Origin: CAIZGX01 sp044239865
GTDB taxonomy: Bacteria > Bacteroidota > Bacteroidia > Flavobacteriales_D > Sanyastnellaceae
Length of the DNA: 64,000 nt
NCBI GenBank assembly: GCA_044239865.1
Contig: JBIIAO010000001.1
Coordinates: 806,001-870,000 of the forward strand
Direction: 5' to 3'
Below are positions 48,790 to 58,499 of this stretch, one piece after another. Under the pieces are notes generated by a model, which was not told the origin of the DNA, made no database searches, and was given only the letters and a program-made list of their open reading frames with translations. Positions within the stretch are counted from its first letter, which is position 1. The number at the start of each line of letters is the position of its first letter. The translations under genes were made by a program, and so were the position numbers.

Positions 48790-51165
48790 TTATTTTTCTA
48801 TATCTGGAATTCCTGCCTCGGCGGGAATTTTAGTTTTAGCTTTTTTCTTTTTCCAAATGAAAAAGAATATGCCACTCAAAACGAGAATAAAACCAACTAC
48901 CACCCAAAGAACTGCACTGCTTAAATTACGGAGGACAGAGAATCCGGCCGTTTCAACATTATCTACTTTAAATTCAAGTTCTTTTAGTTCATCAACTTTG
49001 ATGTGATTGACTTCTAGGGAATCGGCCTTCTTCTCAACAATATAAGAACCGTGATCAATCAAATGCTTGTCATCGATTAACGCAAAGAGCGAGTCTACGC
49101 ATGCCCCGGAACCATCGAGCAAACAGATTTTGACATCATTTTTAAAAGTCTGTTCGGTCATAAATGGAATGACATCAAGATTTGTCTGTCCTGTCAAATT
49201 TTTGAACAACTCAACGTTATTCGCAAAAACTTTTACTTCCCCCGATTTTATCTCATTTTCACTCATTTGAATGGTTGCTCCACTTTCATCTTCACAGAGT
49301 TTAAATCCATTCAAGTTGACACTCTCGTCTGAAACATTCTCCAGCGTGGTGAAAATTAGTGGATCCTTCCAATTATTGTTTATGTAATATTTCTTCAGCA
49401 TTAATTTTCCTGATAATTCAGATTTGCCGACGTGCTTGTAGTTTGCTGTTAACTTCAAATTTTCAGTAGGAGTAATAATTCTGTTCGAATTTGACTCTCC
49501 ATCACTCCAGTTCACAAATTGATACAAATGGTTTGAAGATTCGGCATTCACCTCAATGGGTAATTCAGGAAAAAACTTTCCCTTAATAGTTGAAACAATT
49601 ACATCCGAATTATTCATTCGCAAAGATTCCATTGCGTTGGTATTTTGTAAAAGCTCAACATTTACAGCATCTGCATTCAATCCGAAAGTCTTTTTTAGGT
49701 GTATGTAGGCAGATTCTGGGCGCTTAATAAAAAATGATTTCAACGCATTTAATTTAGAGATCCATTTCACTCTTGTCTCTCCGTAAAGCTGGTCCCTTCT
49801 CATAAAATGTCTTTCCATTTCACTGTCTATGACAGCTGCGTTTCGATCTATTTTAGCGGCGAAATTTGCAGTGGTTAATTTAGTCGCTAACAAATAAGTG
49901 TACTGCTTTACAAATTGATTCTTCAATTCTTTATTACCCAAAACTGTATGCAAAAGTGTGGTAGCATATGGCGGGTTGTACCAATATTCTGAAACAGGAA
50001 AAGTTCTGTCTTGAATGAAATTCCTTTCGAGAAAATCCATACTGCAACTTAGATCTGTGTCGTACAAAACCCACTTCCACTTTCCTTTGTTATGCTTGAA
50101 AAACCGAATATTCCCTCTGTAGTCAACGTTGCTAATAAACGTTTGAATAATGTGAAAATTGAAGAACTCTTCAATATCTAGACTGTCAGAAAGTTTCTGT
50201 TTGAAATCCGATGACTGCGACCAATTGCGAACGTCATCATTAAACTTCATATATCTATCATTTGAAGAACCACTGCCTTGAATTTCGACAAACTCATTTG
50301 ATTTCCAATTGTATCGCTCTTTAAAATAATCCTCGTTAACCTTTTCGCGAAGGTTATGAATACCCCAATATGTTCCATTTACGTAAATAACTGCCGCACG
50401 CGAAGCTTTTGTATTCACATTTATATCATCAGCTACTTGGCTAATTGACATGTCTTTTAAACGTGTTTTACTTTGATCGTTTCCTGAAGTCCTTAACACT
50501 ACATGCTGAAACTCACGAAAAGGCAAATTCTCGAATAGCTTAACTTTTATTTTACTTTGTCCATGTTTTTCTTTCCTTGCAGATAATTGCAACGATTTCT
50601 CTTTATGTCCAAGTGTCATTCCGCCATAGGTTTTTATATCTAGTTCCAATTCATCTTTTAACTCACCATTAAAAAAGAACTGAGCAAAACCCGTTATGGG
50701 TTCCTTCTCCCAAGCTTTTCCAATTACCTGCACTCTGCCGTCTTCTCCACCTTGTGATGTTCCGACATAGATGCCATTTGGAGGGAAAAATTCAGAACCT
50801 TTCACCACCAGAGAAACAACAGGTAAATCATGATGAACATTTACGATATAACTTCCAACGAAGTAATGCGCCGTGTCGTTTACACTCTTTTTAATTTTTA
50901 CAACGCTGGGCTTTGAAATGGTAAACTTTTGTTGGACATGGATGACACCATCTTCATTAATAAGCTCTATATAAAGCTCATTTGCATTTTTAATTTCAAG
51001 ATTAATTGAATTATCATAAAGACCTGGCTGATGACTTAGTTCTATTCCTTCAAGAACAGAAAGACTGTTGTAGGTATACAGAATAGACTCCTTTTCAGTT
51101 TTTTTTGAGGCAATTAAACCGAAAATAATAGCGGCTAAAGAAACTAGAAGAAGATTTTTTTTCAA
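48790..51165 (-). CDS. CotH-kinase family membrane-anchored surface protein
   Basis: 791 residues. An N-terminal signal/anchor is followed by a domain with YVGTSQGGEDGRVQVIGKAWEKEP, then the CotH kinase-like core: HVVLRTSGNDQSKTRLKDMSI, YWGIHNLREKVNEDYFKERYNW and KWKWVLYDTDLSCSMDF. C-terminal parts include a listeria-type beta-grasp repeat (LYQFVNWSDGESNSNRIITPTENLKLTANY), a lamin-tail-like domain (TTLENVSDESVNLNGFKLCEDE), and a final membrane helix (AVLWVVVGFILVLSGIFFFIW) with a Lys-rich tail. Spore-coat CotH is a protein kinase; activity here is untested. Confidence 0.88.
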   Translation of the reverse strand: MKKNLLLVSLAAIIFGLIASKKTEKESILYTYNSLSVLEGIELSHQPGLYDNSINLEIKNANELYIELINEDGVIHVQQKFTISKPSVVKIKKSVNDTAHYFVGSYIVNVHHDLPVVSLVVKGSEFFPPNGIYVGTSQGGEDGRVQVIGKAWEKEPITGFAQFFFNGELKDELELDIKTYGGMTLGHKEKSLQLSARKEKHGQSKIKVKLFENLPFREFQHVVLRTSGNDQSKTRLKDMSISQVADDINVNTKASRAAVIYVNGTYWGIHNLREKVNEDYFKERYNWKSNEFVEIQGSGSSNDRYMKFNDDVRNWSQSSDFKQKLSDSLDIEEFFNFHIIQTFISNVDYRGNIRFFKHNKGKWKWVLYDTDLSCSMDFLERNFIQDRTFPVSEYWYNPPYATTLLHTVLGNKELKNQFVKQYTYLLATKLTTANFAAKIDRNAAVIDSEMERHFMRRDQLYGETRVKWISKLNALKSFFIKRPESAYIHLKKTFGLNADAVNVELLQNTNAMESLRMNNSDVIVSTIKGKFFPELPIEVNAESSNHLYQFVNWSDGESNSNRIITPTENLKLTANYKHVGKSELSGKLMLKKYYINNNWKDPLIFTTLENVSDESVNLNGFKLCEDESGATIQMSENEIKSGEVKVFANNVELFKNLTGQTNLDVIPFMTEQTFKNDVKICLLDGSGACVDSLFALIDDKHLIDHGSYIVEKKADSLEVNHIKVDELKELEFKVDNVETAGFSVLRNLSSAVLWVVVGFILVLSGIFFFIWKKKKAKTKIPAEAGIPDIEK
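48808..48829. terminator. Probable gcvT terminator inside the convergent gene end
   Basis: 10-bp arms (48808-48817, 48820-48829) with one G-T wobble and a TC loop, followed on the plus strand by TTTTAGTTTTAGC. It lies within the last codons of the CotH gene, like the terminator at 5531-5561. Confidence 0.6.
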
Positions 51166-51243
51166 AATAATTTACTTAAGGTATATGCAAATATACCATT
51201 ATAGTAAAGCCTTCGGAAATAAAGCGTTTAAATAATTTAGATT

Positions 51244-51939
51244 CTAGATTCCCAACTTACTCTTTAAATCTTCTTTCGAAATAAATCCAACATTACCGAA
51301 TTTCAATTCTCCATTTGAATAATATTTCAAAGTTGGAAGGGCATCTACGCCTAATTCTGTTGCGATACCCGGATTTTGATCCACATCTATGGTTAGAATT
51401 TTCAAAGATGGATTTTCTTTCGCCAATTCTTCCAAAAATGGCTTCATTTTTCTGCAAGGTGCGCACCACTCTGCAGAAAAATCCACCAGTACATTTCCAA
51501 CCGAAACAAGAGCCTTGTATTCATCGGAACTCATTCCGCCGGAAGCACTCACCTTTCCTGAAACAACAGGCAAGCCAGCAGATTTCCATTTTAACATTCC
51601 ACCTTGTAGTTCATACACCTCTTTGTACCCTTGCTTGCGCATAGCAGCAGCCGCACTCGAGCTTCTTCCACCGCTTAAACAATAAACGAAGATGGGAGCA
51701 TTCTTATCAATAGCATCAATTCTACGCTGAAAATCATTGCTGTTCCAATCGGCTAACAAAGCCCCTTCAATATACTCCTTTGAAAATTCTTCCGGAGTAC
51801 GAACGTCAAGCAAAACCGCATTGGGAGTAGATTTCAACTTTTCAGAAAATGTCTTAGCATCGAGCACTTGATTACCACCGTTCGATGTGCAAGCGCTAAA
51901 AAAGAGCGCCATAAAAAGGAATAAGCTTGAATATTTCAT
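51244..51939 (-). CDS. Rhodanese-thioredoxin fusion lipoprotein
   Basis: 231 residues. The signal peptide ends in a lipobox (LFFSACTSNGG), so the protein is probably lipid-anchored in the periplasm. Residues about 25-125 are a rhodanese domain (VLLDVRTPEEFSKEYIEGALLADW; active loop VYCLSGGRSS with Cys near 87). Residues about 130-231 are a thioredoxin domain with active site SAEWCAPCRKMKPFLEEL and the cis-Pro segment DALPTLKYY. It may couple sulfane-sulfur transfer to disulfide chemistry (inference). Confidence 0.92.
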   Translation of the reverse strand: MKYSSLFLFMALFFSACTSNGGNQVLDAKTFSEKLKSTPNAVLLDVRTPEEFSKEYIEGALLADWNSNDFQRRIDAIDKNAPIFVYCLSGGRSSSAAAAMRKQGYKEVYELQGGMLKWKSAGLPVVSGKVSASGGMSSDEYKALVSVGNVLVDFSAEWCAPCRKMKPFLEELAKENPSLKILTIDVDQNPGIATELGVDALPTLKYYSNGELKFGNVGFISKEDLKSKLGI

Positions 51940-52014
51940 GTCGCGAAGATAAGAAGTCCAATTCTTCCATTGTGTGATAGGAATTACAAAGGCCGTTCCT
52001 ATTACATTTGTAGT

Positions 52015-53895
52015 ATGAAGTTTTATTCCATCTTAACGGCCTTACTTATTTCTGCCGCGACTAGTTTTGGTCAGTGTGTAGTTATAAATGAAGTTATGGT
52101 TAACGCTGCTGGCGCCTGCGACGGAAGCTGCACACCGAATACAGGAGAGTGGATTGAATTGTATAACACTTGTCCGTTCCCTTGGAACATTGAATGCTAC
52201 ATTTTGTCAGACGGAGATTTTTCCATAACCCTTCCCGCAGGTACGACTATTCCTGGAAATGGATTTATTGTCATTGGATCTTCCAACTCAGGAGTTCCTG
52301 TAGATGTTAACATTGGCACATGTGGCTGCACAACAGGCCCCACAGCACAAGTTGGAATTCTCACCAATAGCGCTGAACAACTTTTGTTGTTTGACAATGT
52401 AGGAACCATTATAGACGGTATTGTTTGGGGGGGTGGACAGTGGAGTCAGCAAACCTCTTTCACAACGAATTCTTTTGGCATATGTCCGCAATTCACTGTG
52501 CCAATACTTTCTGTTTTCACTCAAATACAAACGGTTCCTGGACAAGCAAATAACGATGGTCTTACTGTTTTTCGAAGTTGCGACGGCGTGAACCCATGGG
52601 TGTCAGGAACTTTGCCTCCCTCTCCGGGTGCAACGAACAATTCTGATGTTCCGGTAACTGCTAGTTTCAGTCTTTCTGAAAACAGCGTTTGCGAAGGCGA
52701 TTGCGTTCAGGTAACAAATACTTCTGCAGGAAATCCTGGGTTGTGGACGTGGTTGGTTAACGGAGTTGAGGATCTAGCGTTAGACAGCATAGCACCAACC
52801 ATTTGTTTCAGCGCACCTGGAATTTATACGTATTCACTCATCGCAAGCAATGGATGTTCAGCAGATACATTAATAGACGGAGCAACGGTGAATGTCATTC
52901 CGTTAAGCACCTTAAATGTTACTCCAGATTTAGATGCTGTCATTTGTGACAACGCTCCAACTACCTTCTCAACCACCAGTATTTGCAGCACTTACCAATG
53001 GCAAATGAATGGGGTTGATCTTGCAGGAGAAATATCTGATTCATATACAGCCAATGCTGATGGCGTTTATTCGCTCACTTGTCCAAACGACATTTGTATA
53101 GCACCGAGTGCGCCGGTTCAACTCGACTATCAGAATTTTCAAACATCGCTCTCCCCTGCTTCAACGGTATTATGTATTGGAGAAAGTCAGCAACTGACCC
53201 TAAATGTTGTGAGCGATGGTCCGGCTGTGAACAACGAATGGACGTTAAATGGAAATCCTTTGACTTCAGGATTTACCTCGTTTCTTGGTGTGGAAATGGG
53301 TATTTATGAGGTCACAAGTACCAATCCAGGTGGATGTGCTTTTACCTCAATCGCACAACTATTCAGCGCAAATAACAATCCGATTATTACTATCCAAAAC
53401 CAAACTCAGTCGGGCTGTTGGGACGGACCAACTATCTTGGGAATTGACCCAACTTATTCGAACATTTTTTGGTACGATGGCTCTACCGATTTCAGTATTG
53501 AATTGCTTTCCAATGCAACTGTGAGTGTTGCTGCGCTTGATCCGAACGGATGCGACGCTTCGGGGACCTACACTCTCGATCTTCCGGAATGCGCAAATCT
53601 CTTGGTCCCAAATATCTTCAGTCCAACCAACGACAGTTTCAACGAAACGTTTCACTTGGTATTTTCTGGTGATGGAAGTACGACTGCTGTAACGAATTAC
53701 TCTATTCAGATTTTCAATCGTTGGGGAACGTTGGTGTTTGAATCGACAGATCCCGATAATAATTGGAACGGAACTATTAACGGAAACGAGGCTTCAACAG
53801 GAGTTTACTATTTTATCGTAAATGCGGAATACTCCAATGGCGAATCTATTCTAGCTCCGAACCAGCGCAGCGGTTGGTTTCAGTTGGTTCGTTAG
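52015..53895 (+). CDS. Secreted lamin-tail protein with T9SS type B C-terminal domain
   Basis: 626 residues: signal peptide MKFYSILTALLISAATSFGQ, a lamin-tail domain (CVVINEVMVNAAGACDGSC...GEWIELYN, up to about residue 145), PKD/Ig-like segments with paired Cys, and a C-terminal 'gliding motility-associated' type B sorting domain (NLLVPNIFSPTNDSFNETFHL, NYSIQIFNRWGTLVFES, NNWNG, GVYYFIV). The frame from 51970 adds 15 residues that break the signal peptide. Exported by T9SS to the surface or medium; binding function unknown. Confidence 0.9.
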   Translation: MKFYSILTALLISAATSFGQCVVINEVMVNAAGACDGSCTPNTGEWIELYNTCPFPWNIECYILSDGDFSITLPAGTTIPGNGFIVIGSSNSGVPVDVNIGTCGCTTGPTAQVGILTNSAEQLLLFDNVGTIIDGIVWGGGQWSQQTSFTTNSFGICPQFTVPILSVFTQIQTVPGQANNDGLTVFRSCDGVNPWVSGTLPPSPGATNNSDVPVTASFSLSENSVCEGDCVQVTNTSAGNPGLWTWLVNGVEDLALDSIAPTICFSAPGIYTYSLIASNGCSADTLIDGATVNVIPLSTLNVTPDLDAVICDNAPTTFSTTSICSTYQWQMNGVDLAGEISDSYTANADGVYSLTCPNDICIAPSAPVQLDYQNFQTSLSPASTVLCIGESQQLTLNVVSDGPAVNNEWTLNGNPLTSGFTSFLGVEMGIYEVTSTNPGGCAFTSIAQLFSANNNPIITIQNQTQSGCWDGPTILGIDPTYSNIFWYDGSTDFSIELLSNATVSVAALDPNGCDASGTYTLDLPECANLLVPNIFSPTNDSFNETFHLVFSGDGSTTAVTNYSIQIFNRWGTLVFESTDPDNNWNGTINGNEASTGVYYFIVNAEYSNGESILAPNQRSGWFQLVR

Positions 53896-54731
53896 AATCT
53901 TAAACTTGCGCCCATGCGCACGCCGAAATAATTGTAATACACACCGTCTTGAACAACAGCCCCAGAAGCTGAAAGTCTTCCGTAGTAGCGCATGTAGCTA
54001 TGAGCCAATAGCGCATGAATTTTAATCTGATTGTTCAACTTCAGAGACACTCCCACTCCGTCGTTCAAGTCGATTGACCCTACACTTCCTTTGTGGTAAG
54101 CGATTCCGGTAGACACCATAACAAGCGGACTTATCTTTTTTGTGGGCATTAAGCGAGCGCGAAGATCTAACATGAACGGAACAGAAAAACCAATATCGTC
54201 TGAATAACCCATTGCACCTATGCCAATTCCTGCGAACGCCCAATTCTTGTATCCGACGCCATTAGCTGTGTATACTCCTCCGAATGATGTTGTATTCGGA
54301 AACGTTTGTTTGTCGTACCCATAAATTCCACCCCATGGATCATACAAAGGAATATCAATAGTGAATCCACCTACCTTTCCAACGCCCAGACCAACAACCC
54401 CCTCATTCACCGATTCGAAATAGAAATCTCCAAATGCTTTTTTTTCTTTTGACACCGGCATTGTATTGATATCGTTGGCCTTTAGCTCAGCCGGTTTTGA
54501 AGTGTTTTTATTATTAGCATCAAGCACAATGTAATCAATGTCTTTAAACGAAATGTCGATCACTGCATTAACCGAAATCTCAATGGTGAATGACTCTTGG
54601 GGCTTGTACCCCACAATGCGTGCGGTGAGGACGTCGCCGTTTTTTAGATAGATTTTAGATTTGCTCGCCTCTTGCGAAAAGGCAAACAATGTAGAAATCG
54701 AAAGTGTGAGGAGGAGGAGAAATTTTTTCAT
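53892..54731 (-). CDS. Secreted protein with C-terminal barrel-like region, unknown
   Basis: 279 residues, signal peptide MKKFLLLLTLSISTLFAFSQ. The N-terminal part (KSKIYLKNGDVLTARIVGYKPQESFTIEI) is a small beta-domain repeated in many Bacteroidota secreted proteins; the C-terminal half has amphipathic strands ending YYNYFGVRMGASLRF with a terminal Phe, as in outer-membrane barrels. Probably outer-membrane-associated. Overlaps the convergent T9SS gene end by 4 bp. The 170 bp upstream are AT-rich with no recognised signal. Confidence 0.7.
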   Translation of the reverse strand: MKKFLLLLTLSISTLFAFSQEASKSKIYLKNGDVLTARIVGYKPQESFTIEISVNAVIDISFKDIDYIVLDANNKNTSKPAELKANDINTMPVSKEKKAFGDFYFESVNEGVVGLGVGKVGGFTIDIPLYDPWGGIYGYDKQTFPNTTSFGGVYTANGVGYKNWAFAGIGIGAMGYSDDIGFSVPFMLDLRARLMPTKKISPLVMVSTGIAYHKGSVGSIDLNDGVGVSLKLNNQIKIHALLAHSYMRYYGRLSASGAVVQDGVYYNYFGVRMGASLRF

Positions 54732-54901
54732 TCCGTAAAAATAAGATTATTTTCGGATTTGTGAAATATGCAAAAATTCAATCAAAAGTTTTGACCTATC
54801 AAATATGTATCTGAAATTGAGACATCATGATCCATATAGAAAAACGTTGAATCCATCCATTATTTATAATATCTCTTGAAAAATGATCTTAAAATTAAAT
54901 C

Positions 54902-55804
54902 TTAATAAGTCACAACTAAATCAGAAATTTCCGATAAATTTATTTGAGCCGAGATACTTGGATAAAGGCAATCCGCATCAAAGTCGCTCAATGATTCATC
55001 ATCGAGAGTAAATGAAAAATACATATAATTCTCATCAATGCTTATTTCGACTTCGTTTATACCAAGAGGGTAAAACTCATCAAAACACTTTGGATCATTT
55101 TTCTTTTGCGTTAAAAAATCTATTTCCAATTTGGAATTCACCATTTCCATAACCCTCTGAACATTCTCTCCAAATAATTTATTATTCTTAACTTGTTTTA
55201 ATTCCTCTTCTTTGAATACGTATAACTCCGTGAAAATTATGGGCCTAGCAATACCAGGAGTTATTGTTTTAAAAATATAACTTTTGTATTTCCAAGTATC
55301 AATTTGATCATCACCCATTGCTCCAGAATCTTCATATGTTGTGCCCATAAATACTGGTAATTGAGTCTCGTCTTTAAACTCCAAATAATTAATCGTAAAA
55401 ACACCATTTCGGAATTCATTTACAGAAACTACAAACTCTTGGAAAGTTTCCCAATTTGCATTGCTATTGTCATAAAGTGTTTTTTCCTTATCAGCGTCCT
55501 TAACTCTTAATCCTGGCGCCACGATAAACCTGATATCCGGGCGGTTCATAACATTAGAATGCTCATCTTTAATTCCTAAATAGATTGACTCAGAATCTTT
55601 AGTAAGTCTTAATTCCAAATTAAGCGTTTCGCCTGGCTTCAAGGGATACCATCCGATAGAAACAAATCCTTTATAATCGGAATCCCCATCTTGATTCCAC
55701 GCCTTTGCAATCCATAACGATTTACCTGTCGAGTTTAAAAAGTTAATCTGACCAAAAACTAGAGTATTAAAGAGTAAGAGAAAGAATGTTGATGATATTT
55801 TCAT
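54902..55804 (-). CDS. Secreted protein of unknown function
   Basis: 300 residues with signal peptide MKISSTFFLLLFNTLVFGQ. I do not recognise the family. The sequence looks like mixed beta structure (LWIAKAWNQDGDSDYKGFVSIGWYPLKPGETLNLELRL; VEISIDENYMYFSFTLDDESLSDFD). The early segment NSTGKSLWIAKAWNQ...GWYPLKPGE resembles DUF1036-type domains, but this is weak. It stands alone, AT-rich like its surroundings. Confidence 0.65.
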   Translation of the reverse strand: MKISSTFFLLLFNTLVFGQINFLNSTGKSLWIAKAWNQDGDSDYKGFVSIGWYPLKPGETLNLELRLTKDSESIYLGIKDEHSNVMNRPDIRFIVAPGLRVKDADKEKTLYDNSNANWETFQEFVVSVNEFRNGVFTINYLEFKDETQLPVFMGTTYEDSGAMGDDQIDTWKYKSYIFKTITPGIARPIIFTELYVFKEEELKQVKNNKLFGENVQRVMEMVNSKLEIDFLTQKKNDPKCFDEFYPLGINEVEISIDENYMYFSFTLDDESLSDFDADCLYPSISAQINLSEISDLVVTY

Positions 55805-55999
55805 TTAAACTGTTTTTAAGACATTTATACGTAAATGCAAATTAACTTAATTTCAACTACAAGTTAGTAAATTTAATATTAAACATTATCAAGCGTCGTT
55901 TTGGCCTAAACAAAAGACGCTCGGAAACCTCTCGCGATAGCGCAAAAAACAACTTTTCAGCACTTACTTTTCGATGAAAAAACGGCTTTAAGCAAAGAA

Positions 56000-56024
56000 A
56001 AAGCCCCGAAACAATCGGGGCTTT
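56000..56024 (-). terminator. Terminator of tRNA-Ser
   Basis: Perfect 10-bp arms (56000-56009, 56015-56024; GC core GCCCCGA/TCGGGGC). On the minus strand the hairpin is followed by TTTTTCTTT. It lies 6 bp beyond the encoded CCA end of the tRNA. Confidence 0.85.
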
Positions 56025-56029
56025 AATGG

Positions 56030-56117
56030 TGGCGGAGAGCTAGGGATTCGAACCCCAGGACCTGTTACAGTCAACAGTTTTCAAGACTGCCGCAATCGAC
56101 CACTCTGCCAGCTCTCC
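56030..56117 (-). tRNA. tRNA-Ser (anticodon UGA)
   Basis: The 88-nt minus-strand cloverleaf has acceptor arms GGAGAGC/GCTCTCC, an encoded CCA (56030-56032), T-loop GGTTCGAATCC, an anticodon stem GCAGT/ACTGT around CTTGAAA (anticodon TGA), and a long variable arm as expected for serine tRNA. It reads UCA and related codons. It has its own promoter and terminator. Confidence 0.96.
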
Positions 56118-56121
56118 GCGG

Positions 56122-56149
56122 CAAAGATAATATCTTTTTCGAATCACAA
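56122..56149 (-). promoter_or_regulatory. Promoter of tRNA-Ser
   Basis: On the minus strand: TTG (56149-56147), 17 bp, TATCTTTG (56129-56122), then the tRNA 5' end 4 bp later. A near-ideal Bacteroidota promoter. Confidence 0.8.
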
Positions 56150-56173
56150 AAGAGTTTTCTTAAATTCGTTGCA

Positions 56174-56896
56174 ATGAATCTCGCATCTATCTCAAAATCA
56201 ATAGCGCTCTGCTGCATTTTTTTTGCAGCAACCCATTTCTGTGCCGCTCAGCATTATGTTATCCTTCAAAGTGGTGATTCCATCTCGGGAATTCGATTGA
56301 CGTACGATTCGCCCATAGCGCAGAATGCGTATTTCACGCTTGATCAGAATAGATGGAAGGCCAATGAAATTGCTCGTTTTAGTAACAACAACGGGACATT
56401 CGCGAACCTCTCGCCCATTCATGGGTTAGATACGGAGCGCTATGCCGTTCGGATTAAAAAAGGAAGAGTAGCCAATGCGTTCGAAGAAATTCCGTTCGGA
56501 GTGTATTGCGACGATACCTTGCGCGTTTATCCGGGCATGAAAAAAATCAACAAACTGCTCGCCTCTGGAAAAGATCTCGACTATTACAATATGGGTAACG
56601 GTCCCGTGTATGCCGCAAACTATAAAAACATGATGCGTGACTTCAGTGCGAATAATGAATCTACTTATTACATTCAACACCATCGGAAACTCAAGCGCAC
56701 TCAGATTGCCTTACTAACAGCAGGAATTGGCATTATGTCCTATGAATTTTTTCGTCAAGACAATTTCGAATTCACTCCCATCTTCGCTCTCGGAACCATT
56801 ATCTCGCTTTCCCCCTTGTTAGTTCAAACCCCGAAGAAAGACGACCTTTGGATTGCCTTCGATGAATACAATAAACCGAAGGTTGGAACGGAGTAA
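56174..56896 (+). CDS. Secreted or membrane-anchored protein of unknown function
   Basis: 240 residues. Signal peptide MNLASISKSIALCCIFFAATHFCAAQ, a beta-rich N-terminal part (HYVILQSGDSISGIRLTYDSP), and a hydrophobic stretch near the C-terminus (IFALGTIISLSPLLV). I do not recognise the family; the opening resembles the 'QSGDSI' start of other unknown Bacteroidota envelope proteins. The stop codon is the TAA of the GTAATTAG that opens a family B repeat. Confidence 0.65.
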   Translation: MNLASISKSIALCCIFFAATHFCAAQHYVILQSGDSISGIRLTYDSPIAQNAYFTLDQNRWKANEIARFSNNNGTFANLSPIHGLDTERYAVRIKKGRVANAFEEIPFGVYCDDTLRVYPGMKKINKLLASGKDLDYYNMGNGPVYAANYKNMMRDFSANNESTYYIQHHRKLKRTQIALLTAGIGIMSYEFFRQDNFEFTPIFALGTIISLSPLLVQTPKKDDLWIAFDEYNKPKVGTE

Positions 56897-57023
56897 TTAG
56901 AAAATCGAAGATTTTATTCCTACTTCGTAATTGGAACTTCGTAAATCCTATTTCATAATTCCTACTGCGTAATTAAAATCGTCGAAGACATTCGTGCAAG
57001 CGTATTCCTCAAAGGCATTCTCT
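56897..57023. repeat. Composite dispersed repeat, copy 3 (B - GTCGAAGA - D)
   Basis: Family B part with core AAAATCGAAGATTTT and CTACTTCGTAATTGGAAC / CTACTGCGTAATT phrases, linker ATCGTCGAAGA, then family D (CATTCGTGCAAGCG, GGCATTCTC). It runs from the stop codon of the preceding gene to 12 bp from the end of the convergent gene at 57035. Confidence 0.8.
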
Positions 57024-57034
57024 GAAAATAATCT

Positions 57035-57709
57035 TTATTTTTGCTTCGTAGCCGGAGAATCAGAAATTTTACTTCGCTCTACCATCTCCGCAAAAACAAA
57101 TACGGCCTCTTCCCCACTTTCTATCAATTGATTAAATGACCAATGAATGTCGTTTGCATATCTATCGAGCCCATACAAGCGATCTTGGAAAAGATGAATG
57201 TTGACATCGCAATAATCCAAAGGGATTGTACTGAACAGAATTAACTCTTTGTTTTCCATATTCACCCGCAAAGTTGCATCATTCATCCTGTCGTTAAACA
57301 TCTGAGACAAGTGACAAATTCTGTCGTAATCTTCCGGAATCAAGACCAAGGGAAAAGAAACATAAAAAGACAAATCCGTTTTAGATGAAAAATGAATATA
57401 ATTCGAGTAGAATCCGCCTTCATTGTTTGAAATCCTAAACTCAATATCGTTGTTGGGGCGAATTAAACTGTAACGGATATTCAAACTGTCTAATAAAGTA
57501 ACAATCGACTTTCGAACCCTGCTCTCTGCTTTTCCTGGCGTACAAAATCGCCATATGCGCTTCATAAATTTCATTAGTTTCTTCATACGTTCTTTTTTTG
57601 GTTTTGGGACTTTCATGTCGCCGAATCTAACATCTCGGATACGATCGTGATAACGCGCTGCAATGAGCGCGAAAACAACCAAGATTTTGATAGCGACAAC
57701 TATTTCCAT
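57035..57709 (-). CDS. Membrane-anchored protein of unknown function
   Basis: 224 residues with an N-terminal hydrophobic helix (MEIVVAIKILVVFALIAARY), a strongly basic segment (KVPKPKKERMKKLMKFMKR), and a soluble domain with strand-helix pattern (SIRY-SLIRPNNDIEFRISNNEGGFYSNYIHF...DLSFYVSFPLVL...ICHLSQMFNDRMNDATLRVN). The soluble part vaguely recalls YbjN/secretion-chaperone-like folds, without firm support. It follows the lipoprotein gene by 13 bp, so the two are probably an operon. Confidence 0.62.
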   Translation of the reverse strand: MEIVVAIKILVVFALIAARYHDRIRDVRFGDMKVPKPKKERMKKLMKFMKRIWRFCTPGKAESRVRKSIVTLLDSLNIRYSLIRPNNDIEFRISNNEGGFYSNYIHFSSKTDLSFYVSFPLVLIPEDYDRICHLSQMFNDRMNDATLRVNMENKELILFSTIPLDYCDVNIHLFQDRLYGLDRYANDIHWSFNQLIESGEEAVFVFAEMVERSKISDSPATKQK

Positions 57710-57722
57710 ATTAATATTTAAT

Positions 57723-58499
57723 TTATTTAAAAATCAAGTCAGAGTAAAATCTGTGTCCTAACTCATCGAGATAAGTCAATGTAAAGGGCGTCTTCACGAG
57801 CGATTTCATTCGCGACAAAGAATCTAAAAGTTGCTTTTCCAATTCAACATCTGTTACTCCACTAAAATTCATACCACCTTCCCTTGTTATTGACTTGTGA
57901 ATATTCTTCTTCCATTTACGAAACAATGTGCTGCGCTCTTTATCCAAATCAATTGTACTAAAATCCATCTCACCATGTTCATATTTATAGAGACTGTGCT
58001 CCATTTCTCCTTCTGATCTCTCCATCATATGTCCGTAAAAAGTGCCTCCTCCAGACAATTCATGTGATATAAAATTCAACAATCGCAAAGCCTCTTGTGT
58101 GTCGTTTCGAATAGGCTTCATCTCCTTTCCGCTTTTTCTCCTGAGTACTTTGGCGTAAAGCTTAAAGTAATTATCTATACAGCTCTCGCACCCTCCACCC
58201 ACAAAATATCCCGACCTGCATTTGTCGTAAGCCTCATAAGGACTCAACGGTACTTTGCGGAACAATTCGGGACAGGAATCTCTTACCATTTTCCAGTAAG
58301 TAACTGAGTCAATGGGAGCAGGAATGTTCTCCGATTGTCTAATTGTATCTCTTGGAACAATATTGGTCGTTGAAGAAGACTCCTTTTGCGGACTCATTGC
58401 CCGTAACTTCGAAGTTGATTCTTCAATAGTCGGTGTGTTGGAACAACCCGAAACAAAGAGACCAAAGAAGATAAGCATAATTTTATTAGAGGTATTCAT
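57723..58499 (-). CDS. Lipoprotein of unknown function
   Basis: 258 residues beginning MNTSNKIMLIFFGLFVSGCSNT, a clear lipobox with Cys19. The body has a Cys cluster (CRSGYFVGGGCESCIDNYF) and a helical C-terminal half (FRKWKKNIHKSITREGG; DVELEKQLLDSLSRMKSLV). Not recognised. Paired with the downstream membrane-anchored protein at 57035. Confidence 0.65.
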   Translation of the reverse strand: MNTSNKIMLIFFGLFVSGCSNTPTIEESTSKLRAMSPQKESSSTTNIVPRDTIRQSENIPAPIDSVTYWKMVRDSCPELFRKVPLSPYEAYDKCRSGYFVGGGCESCIDNYFKLYAKVLRRKSGKEMKPIRNDTQEALRLLNFISHELSGGGTFYGHMMERSEGEMEHSLYKYEHGEMDFSTIDLDKERSTLFRKWKKNIHKSITREGGMNFSGVTDVELEKQLLDSLSRMKSLVKTPFTLTYLDELGHRFYSDLIFK

